DNA from: Alphaproteobacteria bacterium | Lineage (GTDB): Bacteria; Pseudomonadota; Alphaproteobacteria; Sphingomonadales; Emcibacteraceae | DNA: 11,674 nt | Direction of reading: 5' to 3' | Assembly (NCBI GenBank): GCA_002401545.1 | Contig: NVTJ01000082.1 | Location: 1-11,674 of the forward strand | Part shown: one piece after another, positions 1 to 6,017 of the stretch | Numbering within the stretch: position 1 is the stretch's first letter | Layout of the letters: every line of letters begins with the position of its first letter | Notes under the pieces: model-generated | The model's database searches: none | The model's input: only the letters and a program-made list of their open reading frames with translations | What the model was told of the DNA's origin: nothing | Program-made: the position numbers and the translations under genes

Positions 1-580
1 TAACACCGTCTCCGCCATTTTTTTTGATTTCCTTTATGCGTTTGCGGGCTTCTTTGGGGCTGTTAATGCCGTAAAATACGGGGTAGGCAACAATGCGCGG
101 CGCCGTGATTTCATTCCTGGCGCTGCGTTTTTTAAAACCCACAATTCGCTTGTCGCCCCCTGACCCCAGACTGCGTATTGTGGTAATGCCGTGCCCCAGT
201 TGCAGTTTGAAGATATATTCAGGCGAAACACCCTGTTCACTGTCCAGAGAATGGATATGGCTATGCAGGTCAATAAAGCCGGGCAGGATAAATTTACCGT
301 AGGCATCAATTTCGCGGTCACCCTTTTCGGGCCTGCCGTCCGGGTCTATGGCAACGCCCGGTGTCCCCACATTCCTGATTTCGGTGATTCTGTCTTTTTC
401 AATGACGATGTCTACCGGGCCAAAGGGGGGTGCGCCGGTGCCGTCAATGACATATCCTCCCCGGAGTATCAGGCGATTATATTGGCCTTCACCTTCTGCT
501 CTGTCGGGCACCTCGGCACCAAATGCCTGGGCAAGTGGCAGGGAAACAAAGAAAATTATCAGGGGAATAAATTTTTTCAT
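1..580 (-). CDS. Exported amidohydrolase family protein (N-terminal part, cut by window edge)
   Basis: The frame is open from an ATG at 580 to the left edge, giving 193 residues of a longer protein; the stop lies outside the window. Residues 1-22 look like a Sec signal peptide: MKK, then a hydrophobic stretch (FIPLIIFFVSLPLA), with a plausible cleavage site around AQA or FGA, so the enzyme probably works in the periplasm. After it come an amidohydrolase beta-sandwich start (GGYVIDGTGAPP, then VDIVIEKDRI) and the metal-binding signature LPGFIDLHSHIH, with the HxH pair at H106 and H108. This is the imidazolonepropionase/dipeptidase-like amidohydrolase layout. The remaining metal ligands are beyond the edge, so substrate cannot be told. 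A weak Shine-Dalgarno (AAGAGAA) precedes the ATG. It starts 16 bases after the HAD gene and is probably cotranscribed with it. Confidence 0.85.
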   Translation of the reverse strand, partial: MKKFIPLIIFFVSLPLAQAFGAEVPDRAEGEGQYNRLILRGGYVIDGTGAPPFGPVDIVIEKDRITEIRNVGTPGVAIDPDGRPEKGDREIDAYGKFILPGFIDLHSHIHSLDSEQGVSPEYIFKLQLGHGITTIRSLGSGGDKRIVGFKKRSARNEITAPRIVAYPVFYGINSPKEARKRIKEIKKNGGDGV

Positions 581-596
581 TTATTTTCTCTTGAGT

Positions 597-1244
597 TCAG
601 TTTTTCACATGATCCCGGATAATCTGTTCGATATGGGACCAGTCACGGCCCCTATGATGGCAATATTTTGACTTCTTTTCAATATAGTTCAAATGATTAT
701 TGGCAATATACTGTATTCGAAGTGTATCGGGGACAAATTTTGCCACTGATTTATGATGGTGGGAAATGTCATCAATGAAAATTAATTTGCCAGAAGTCAT
801 TTTCCGAATAGCCTTGATAACTGGTCCCTTTGGGCCGCTACTTGAAATCATGGGATAATTCAAGCCATAATCAAGGAGTTTCCGGCGTCTCCTGTTCGCA
901 TAATTATGGGGAATATTGGTCAGAATAAGAATATCGCAGACTGCGGATAAATTCTTCAGATGTTTGGCCACATCTTTTACCAGAGGTTGTTTTTCAACAT
1001 AATTCTCAAAATAGTCATTAATTATTTCCCGGAAAAGGGCGCTGTCAACAGGCTTGTCAGTACCCGCATATTTGATATTCCCTTCCAGAGCATAGCTGGT
1101 AAAATTTACATACATTCCCTGAGTAAGCAGATATTCTGACAATATTTCAGAAAAATGCAAAATAACCTCATCCACGTCCGAAATAATAAGCGGACGGGAA
1201 GGGTTGAGGGAAAGGTTTTTTAATTGTTTAAGGGCAAATTTCAT
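597..1244 (-). CDS. HAD-like hydrolase (probable phosphatase)
   Basis: This is a 215-residue protein with the HAD-superfamily motifs in order. Motif I is DVDEV at residues 23-27 (nucleophile D23, acid/base D25). Motif II is ILTN at 107-110 (T109). A lysine for motif III is probably K144, in PKGPVIK. Motif IV is FIDD at 156-159 (D158, D159). The spacing after motif I leaves room for a helical cap of about 70 residues. The substrate cannot be inferred. The ATG at 1244 lies 8 bases after the DUF3572 stop, with AGAG close upstream, suggesting one transcript. The gene is AT-rich: by hand count 204 of 540 bases in 661-1200 are G or C (38%), clearly below the main minus-strand genes. That may mean a different history or weak codon selection. 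The family call is solid from the motifs; the reaction is inferred. Confidence 0.75.
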   Translation of the reverse strand: MKFALKQLKNLSLNPSRPLIISDVDEVILHFSEILSEYLLTQGMYVNFTSYALEGNIKYAGTDKPVDSALFREIINDYFENYVEKQPLVKDVAKHLKNLSAVCDILILTNIPHNYANRRRRKLLDYGLNYPMISSSGPKGPVIKAIRKMTSGKLIFIDDISHHHKSVAKFVPDTLRIQYIANNHLNYIEKKSKYCHHRGRDWSHIEQIIRDHVKN

Positions 1245-1252
1245 TTTATTCT

Positions 1253-1534
1253 CTAGGTACTATAAGGAAATGTTTCACCGCCGGGAAGACAGAGCCGCGC
1301 TTGTTCCAATTGATTTGGCGCTATTCCCGCGGCGTCACAAAATGCGATCAGTCTTTTTTCATTTTGCAGGAAGTAATCCAGAATACTGCCCAGTGTCGCC
1401 GGATCTGCGGCGGAATTCTTCAAGTCCTCAGGTGTTATACCCGATAATCTTAAATATGCCGTCAGTATTTCCGCATCTCCGGCCATATGGGAGAGAGCCT
1501 GCAGCCCAATAATCTCTGCTTGATCGTTATTCAT
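1253..1534 (-). CDS. DUF3572 family protein
   Basis: A small, 93-residue, apparently all-helical soluble protein that resembles alphaproteobacterial DUF3572. It shows the opening AEIIGLQALSHMAGD, a middle segment LRLSGITPEDLKNSAADP, the stretch LGSILDYFLQNEKRLIAFC, and a final helix around residues 70-82. No catalytic or metal-binding motif is visible and the function is unknown. It is divergent from divK, an arrangement I recall from several alphaproteobacteria, which supports the family call. The ATG at 1534 has no good Shine-Dalgarno sequence. It heads the group DUF3572, HAD hydrolase, amidohydrolase. Confidence 0.8.
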   Translation of the reverse strand: MNNDQAEIIGLQALSHMAGDAEILTAYLRLSGITPEDLKNSAADPATLGSILDYFLQNEKRLIAFCDAAGIAPNQLEQARLCLPGGETFPYST

Positions 1535-1624
1535 GACAAAAAACCAATATTATTTGAAGAAATCAGACTTATTTATACAATAGGGTAATTCTGTTAACAG
1601 CTTTTTCATAAGATACTAATAAAT

Positions 1625-1654
1625 TTGTGGAATGATACCATTCTAGGCTATAAA
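1625..1654 (+). promoter_or_regulatory. Candidate divK promoter
   Basis: A sigma70-type pair can be drawn: TTGTGG at 1625-1630 as a weak -35, an 18-base spacer, and TATAAA at 1649-1654 as a good -10. Transcription would start near 1661, giving a leader of about 46 bases before the divK ATG. The -35 matches consensus poorly, so activation by a bound factor is plausible. The spacer carries the inverted repeat listed at 1630-1643. Confidence 0.35.
1630..1643. repeat. Inverted repeat in divK promoter spacer (operator candidate)
   Basis: The sequence GAATG-ATAC-CATTC has perfect 5-base arms. It is centred between the proposed -35 and -10 of divK, a position typical for repressor operators. The binding protein is unknown. 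A single 5-base arm match can occur by chance in AT-rich DNA. Confidence 0.35.
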
Positions 1655-1706
1655 TGTAAGACTTGTAGCATTGACTATTCGATTAAGCGATGATCAGGAA
1701 AATCAG

Positions 1707-2072
1707 ATGCGGAAAAAAATACTTGTTGTTGAAGATAACGAATTAAATATGAAGCTTTTTTGTGATCTTCTGAACGGGCATGGGTATGACACAATCCAGA
1801 CGCAGGAAGGCATGAAAGCCCTTACACTGGCAAGGGAAGAAAGCCCTGATCTTATTTTGATGGATATTCAGCTTCCCGAGGTTTCCGGACTTGAAGTGAT
1901 TAAATGGATCAAGGAAGATGAGAGCCTGCGGTCAATTCCCATAATTGCTGTCACCGCGTTCGCCATGAAAGGGGACGAGGAAAAAATTCGGGCAGGGGGG
2001 TGTGAAGCCTATATTGCGAAACCGATATCTGTTGGAACCTTTATCGAAACTGTTAAAAAATTTGCAGGATAA
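1707..2072 (+). CDS. divK: Single-domain response regulator DivK
   Basis: DivK is a stand-alone receiver (REC) protein. It is phosphorylated by the kinases DivJ/PleC and in turn tunes the CckA-CtrA cell-cycle phosphorelay and PleD. From the chosen ATG it is 121 residues. Acidic pocket residues are E9 and D10, the phosphoacceptor is D53 (LILMD), and the switch residues T83 and K105 (in AKPIS) are all present. The segments DNELNMKLF, QLPEVSGLEV and FAMKGDEEKIR are as I recall them in Caulobacter DivK, down to the D53 numbering. A TTG at 1671 would add 12 residues in the same frame. I prefer ATG 1707 because it restores the family length and D53, and AGGAAA (1696-1701) sits at good Shine-Dalgarno distance. 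pleD follows after 9 bases, so the two are one operon. Confidence 0.95.
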   Translation: MRKKILVVEDNELNMKLFCDLLNGHGYDTIQTQEGMKALTLAREESPDLILMDIQLPEVSGLEVIKWIKEDESLRSIPIIAVTAFAMKGDEEKIRAGGCEAYIAKPISVGTFIETVKKFAG

Positions 2073-2081
2073 CGCTGAGAT

Positions 2082-3452
2082 ATGACAGCACGGGTACTCG
2101 TTGTTGATGATGTAATTCAAAATGTCAAATTGCTGGAAGCAAAACTTACCGGTGAATATTTTGACGTTTTGACGGCTATGAACGGTGAGGATGCCCTGAA
2201 AATTATTGATCAGGAGCCTCCCGATATTGTGCTGCTGGATGTTATGATGCCGGGCATGGATGGTTTTGAAGTTTGCCGGCGCATAAGGTCCAACGCCAAG
2301 TCAGCCCATATTCCGGTGATAATGGTTACCGCCCTTGATCAGTCAAAGGACCGGGTTGCCGGACTTGAGGCCGGGGCAGATGACTTCCTGACCAAGCCGG
2401 TATTGGATTTGCCGCTATTTGCCCGTGTGCGGTCGCTGGTCCGCCTGAAGCTGCTGATGGATGAACTGCGTATGCGGGAGACCACGGGTCAGGATATTGG
2501 TATGGACATTGGTTCGGACCTTAACCGGAATATCAGCCTTTCGTCGGCCAAGGTGCTTTTGATCGAGGACTATTCCAGAGTCGCCGACAGAATTAGCCGC
2601 TATATGGAAAATTTGGCCACCGTTGATGTGGATAATGTGGCGTCCGGTGAAATCAGTACCCCAAATCTTGATCATTATGATCTGATTATTGTCAGCCTAA
2701 GTCTGAACGATGTTGATGGCCTGCGTCTTTGTTCGCAATTACGATCATCGGAGCATACACGTCGGACCCCTATACTTGTTCTGGTGGATGAAGGGGACAA
2801 TGACCAGATGATAAAGGCCATGGAACTCGGGGCGACGGATTATATCACACGCCCCATAGACCAAAATGAGCTTGTGGCGCGGGCAAAATCCCAGATTCGT
2901 CAGAAAAGATATGCTAACCGTTTGCGCAGAAATATGCAGAAAAGCATTGAAATGGCGATGACCGATGCGGTTACCGGGCTGTATAACAGACATTTTCTGT
3001 CCACATATCTGGATAACCTGATGTCGGGAAAAAATGACAGGCGCAAGAATGTATCTTTGCTGATGATGGACCTTGATAAATTCAAGCTGGTCAATGATAC
3101 ATATGGCCATGCCTCTGGCGATGAAGTCCTCCATGAGTTTGCCCGCAGGGTCAGCAATGACATTCGCAATATTGACCTTGCGGCCCGTTTTGGCGGTGAG
3201 GAATTTGTCATTGTCATGCCGGAGACTAATCTTGAATACGCCTATTACATTGCTGAAAGGCTTCGCATGTCCATTGCGGACAAACCCTTCGAAATTTCCG
3301 GTTCTGACAAGCCCATTACGGTGACAGTCAGTATTGGTATCGCCTTGGCAGGTGACAAGAATTCCACCAGCAGCAAATTGCTGGTTGCGGCTGATACGGC
3401 TCTTTATCAGGCCAAGGGGAATGGCCGTAATCAGGTATGCTGTATTGAATAG
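2082..3452 (+). CDS. pleD: Diguanylate cyclase response regulator PleD
   Basis: PleD makes the second messenger c-di-GMP from two GTP when its first receiver is phosphorylated; in Caulobacter this drives the swarmer-to-stalked transition. The 456 residues read REC1 (1-120), REC2 (about 155-285) and GGDEF (about 290-456). REC1 is complete, with D9, D10, phosphoacceptor D53, T83 and K105. REC2 is a degenerate adaptor: serine 205 sits where the phosphoacceptor should be. The cyclase domain has the metal-binding aspartate D330 (MMDLDKFK), NDTYGH, the active-site loop GGEEF at 371-375, and the RxxD inhibitory site R362-N-I-D365 nine residues upstream, so feedback inhibition by c-di-GMP is expected. 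The length and order match Caulobacter PleD. The ATG at 2082 has only a weak ribosome site (AGGA within the divK end), which suggests translational coupling. Confidence 0.96.
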   Translation: MTARVLVVDDVIQNVKLLEAKLTGEYFDVLTAMNGEDALKIIDQEPPDIVLLDVMMPGMDGFEVCRRIRSNAKSAHIPVIMVTALDQSKDRVAGLEAGADDFLTKPVLDLPLFARVRSLVRLKLLMDELRMRETTGQDIGMDIGSDLNRNISLSSAKVLLIEDYSRVADRISRYMENLATVDVDNVASGEISTPNLDHYDLIIVSLSLNDVDGLRLCSQLRSSEHTRRTPILVLVDEGDNDQMIKAMELGATDYITRPIDQNELVARAKSQIRQKRYANRLRRNMQKSIEMAMTDAVTGLYNRHFLSTYLDNLMSGKNDRRKNVSLLMMDLDKFKLVNDTYGHASGDEVLHEFARRVSNDIRNIDLAARFGGEEFVIVMPETNLEYAYYIAERLRMSIADKPFEISGSDKPITVTVSIGIALAGDKNSTSSKLLVAADTALYQAKGNGRNQVCCIE

Positions 3453-3484
3453 AAAAACGGCCTGAACCAGAGGCACAGGCCGTT
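3453..3484 (-). terminator. Rho-independent terminator of rpmG
   Basis: Arms AACGGCCTG (3456-3464) and CAGGCCGTT (3476-3484) pair perfectly over 9 bases around an 11-base loop. Read on the minus strand the stem is followed by a run of T (the A run at 3453-3457), the standard intrinsic terminator for rpmG, whose stop is 25 bases upstream. On the plus strand only TT follows, so termination of pleD from the same hairpin would be weak. Confidence 0.75.
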
Positions 3485-3508
3485 AGGATACTATCAACGG
3501 AAATAAAA

Positions 3509-3676
3509 TTATTTAATTTTATGTTCCTTGAATTCCACATGCTTACGCACAACAGGATCATATTTGCGGAAAATCATTTTTTCCGTAATGTTCCGGGGGT
3601 TTTTCTTGGTTACATAATAGTAACCGGTACCGGCTGTGCTGACCAGCTTGATTTTTACAACGGTAGGTTTCGCCAT
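3509..3676 (-). CDS. rpmG: 50S ribosomal protein L33
   Basis: L33 is a small protein of the large ribosomal subunit near the E site. The 55-residue reading frame starts MAKPTVVKIKLVSTAGTGYY, then YVTKKNPRN and MIFRKYDPVVRKHVEFKE, and ends KIK; this is L33 over its whole length. It has no CxxC pairs, so it is the zinc-free form common in proteobacteria. GGAG (3685-3688 on this strand) lies 8 bases before the ATG. It is too short to stand out by length alone, but the match is unambiguous. It is the last gene of the minus-strand series, after rnr, and has its own promoter and terminator. Confidence 0.96.
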   Translation of the reverse strand: MAKPTVVKIKLVSTAGTGYYYVTKKNPRNITEKMIFRKYDPVVRKHVEFKEHKIK

Positions 3677-3717
3677 AGGGCTGGCTCCAATTTCTAAATT
3701 CCAAAATACGTGAGGGG

Positions 3718-3745
3718 AAAATACAGCTATTAACTCTCAAGTCAA
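3718..3745 (-). promoter_or_regulatory. Candidate rpmG promoter
   Basis: On the minus strand TTGACT (3740-3745) and TATTTT (3718-3723) are separated by 16 bases, a good sigma70-type match. It lies in the 97-base gap between rnr and rpmG and would start transcription near 3710, about 35 bases before the ATG. This would let L33 be expressed independently of the upstream genes. Confidence 0.5.
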
Positions 3746-3773
3746 GCAAAAGCCGTGAAAAATACGGATAATT

Positions 3774-6017
3774 CTACTTTTTTTGCCGTCGGGAAGGACG
3801 GCCCCTTCCTTTGCTTTTCGCGGGAGGTTTTTTACGGTTGGATTTTGAGGTCAACTGTGGATCAATCAATTCACAAAGCAAGCCGCCTGTCATCCGGTTG
3901 GCTTGCTTTAAGCGCACCGTAACCGCATCACCAAGCTGATAAATAATTCCGGTATATTCCCCCTCCAGCATATGAAGGTCTTTATCATGGCGGAAATAGT
4001 CGCCGACCATGGAAGAGACCGGAATGAAGCCATCGCCACCTGTTTCTTCAAAGGCGACAAACAGTCCGGCGCGGCTGACACCGGCGATTCGGGCGTTGAA
4101 TTCCTCGCCCACATGCTGTCCCATGAAGGCGGCCACATAACGGTCGGTAGATTCCCGTTCCGCGATCATGGAAATCCGTTCTGTTTTGCTGATATGATCC
4201 GCCGTTTCCACCATATTTTCCCGGTCTGCCTTGGCAAGACCGTCAGAGCCCAGCTTCAGGGCACCGATCAGGGCCCGGTGAACCATAAGGTCGGCAAACC
4301 TGCGGATAGGTGATGTGAAATGGGCATAGCGGGCGAGGGACAGGCCAAAATGCCCCTGATTGTCGGTGCTGTATATGGCCTGTGACTGGGTTCTCAGGAT
4401 AATGATATTTATTACTTCTGAGTGGGGTGTATCTTCGACCTTACGCAGAATGTTATTGAATAACTTGGGGCGCTGAACCATGCCCTTGGCAAAATTATAG
4501 CCCAGGCTCGCCAGAAATTCGCGCAGGGCATTGAGTTTTTCCTCACTGGGCTGTTCATGTATGCGGTAAATACAGGGCCAGCCTTTCTGTTCCAGTTCCT
4601 CTGCGGCGGCCACATTGGCCTGAATCATGAATTCTTCAACCAGCTTATGGGCATCCAGAGCCTGTCGGGGATGGATGCCGGTGACATTGCTCGCATCGTC
4701 CAGTATTATTTTCCGTTCCGGCATGACAAGATTCAGCGGTTCCCGGTAATCCCGACCTCTTTTCAGGCACTCATATGCGCCGTAAAGTGGTTCTATGACC
4801 GTATCCAGCAGTGGTGCCGCCCGGTCACTGACCTGACCTTCATGGGCGCTTTGAAATTCTTCGTAAGACAGGCCGCCTGCGGAACGCATGAGAGCCCGGA
4901 CAAATTTATGGCGAATTTTTTTGCCGCGCCTGTCAAACCATATATGGACGGCAAGGGTATAGCGGTCCTCGCCTTCTTTCAGGGAACATAGTCCGTTTGA
5001 CAGGGCCTCGGGCAGCATGGGCACAACCCTGTCCGGGAAATAAGTGGAATTTCCCCTTGTTCGGGCATCTTTCTCCAGTGCAGACCCCGGTGTCACATAA
5101 TGGGCCACATCGGCAATGGCAATGATTACATGCCAGCCGCCGTCATTTTTGGGGTCTGTGTCCTTCTCGGCCCATATGGCATCATCATGGTCGCGGGCAT
5201 CTGCCGGGTCAACGGTAATCAGGGGAAGGGAACGCAGGTCCACCCGGTTGTCAAGTGCGGGTTCAATGGATTTCCCGGCTTCCACTAAAGCCTGTTCCGT
5301 AAATTCGGTTAGAATGCCGTGGGTGTGAATGGCGATAAGGCTGATGGACTTTGGCTCATCCAGACTACCCAGACAGTCTTTAACAACAGCCCGCTTTGGC
5401 CCCATATGCCGCCGGGATGTTTTAGCTGTTCTGGCATCCACCAGAACCAGTTCACCGTCTCTGGCCCCGTTCCAGTCACATTTGGCGATCAGATAATGAT
5501 TGCGGTTTTTCTTGTCCGTGGGATGCACATGGGCGATATTGTCATCTTCCCTGCGGAACACGCCCATAACCAGTATGCTTGCCCTTTCAAGTTTCCGAAT
5601 GACCTTTGCCACATAGGATACTTCTTTACTGTCCCGGTCTTGGGCAAGGCGGACCAGCGCCTGATCATGAACAGAAAGATTGCCGCGCTTGTCTTCGGCA
5701 AATATGGTAATGGGCGGCGGCGCCTCACCTTTAAAGTCAATTGGCCGGGCCATAAGGTCGCCCATCTTGTCCAGTCCGGTAACCTCCACAACGCATACGG
5801 GGGGCAGGTCGCCACCCACATGAACACTGCCTTTATGGCCCTTGTCCAGAAGCCCGTCCTGTGACATTTCACGAAGGAGTTTTTTTAAGGCAATCCGTTT
5901 GTCGCCGCGAATATGAAAAGCCCGGGCTATATCACGTTTTGAAAGCTTGCCCGGATTGTCTTTAACAAAAGCCAGAATATCATCTTTTGTTGGAAAAGGC
6001 GTTTTTGCTTTCGTCAA
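3774..6017 (-). CDS. rnr: Ribonuclease R (3'-5' exoribonuclease)
   Basis: RNase R degrades structured RNA from the 3' end, releasing nucleoside monophosphates, and takes part in rRNA, tRNA and mRNA quality control. The 747 residues show an N-terminal helix-turn-helix (about 10-60), OB/cold-shock domains (about 70-245), the RNB catalytic domain (about 255-610), an S1 domain (about 637-718) and a lysine/arginine-rich tail (about 724-747). The metal-binding aspartates are D270, D276, D278 and D279 in VDPADARDHDD. The RNB signature HFTSPIRRFADLMVHR (566-581) is intact. The basic tail is typical of RNase R rather than RNase II. The ATG overlaps the topA stop in an ATGA, so translation is probably coupled to topA. 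The stop is TAG at 3774-3776. Confidence 0.97.
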   Translation of the reverse strand: MTKAKTPFPTKDDILAFVKDNPGKLSKRDIARAFHIRGDKRIALKKLLREMSQDGLLDKGHKGSVHVGGDLPPVCVVEVTGLDKMGDLMARPIDFKGEAPPPITIFAEDKRGNLSVHDQALVRLAQDRDSKEVSYVAKVIRKLERASILVMGVFRREDDNIAHVHPTDKKNRNHYLIAKCDWNGARDGELVLVDARTAKTSRRHMGPKRAVVKDCLGSLDEPKSISLIAIHTHGILTEFTEQALVEAGKSIEPALDNRVDLRSLPLITVDPADARDHDDAIWAEKDTDPKNDGGWHVIIAIADVAHYVTPGSALEKDARTRGNSTYFPDRVVPMLPEALSNGLCSLKEGEDRYTLAVHIWFDRRGKKIRHKFVRALMRSAGGLSYEEFQSAHEGQVSDRAAPLLDTVIEPLYGAYECLKRGRDYREPLNLVMPERKIILDDASNVTGIHPRQALDAHKLVEEFMIQANVAAAEELEQKGWPCIYRIHEQPSEEKLNALREFLASLGYNFAKGMVQRPKLFNNILRKVEDTPHSEVINIIILRTQSQAIYSTDNQGHFGLSLARYAHFTSPIRRFADLMVHRALIGALKLGSDGLAKADRENMVETADHISKTERISMIAERESTDRYVAAFMGQHVGEEFNARIAGVSRAGLFVAFEETGGDGFIPVSSMVGDYFRHDKDLHMLEGEYTGIIYQLGDAVTVRLKQANRMTGGLLCELIDPQLTSKSNRKKPPAKSKGRGRPSRRQKK

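Noticed and set aside
191..622. 143-codon plus-strand open frame at the left end
   Set aside because: The opposite strand encodes a signal peptide and an amidohydrolase HxH signature in one continuous frame, which is the real gene.
1593..1598. GTTAAC as a CtrA site upstream of divK
   Set aside because: It is a lone half site; no second TTAA lies at the 7-base spacing on either side.
2745..3476. 243-codon minus-strand open frame opposite pleD
   Set aside because: It lies opposite the PleD REC2 and GGDEF domains and has no motif of its own.
5319..5864. 181-codon plus-strand open frame opposite rnr
   Set aside because: It is antisense to the well-matched RNase R cold-shock region and has no family features.
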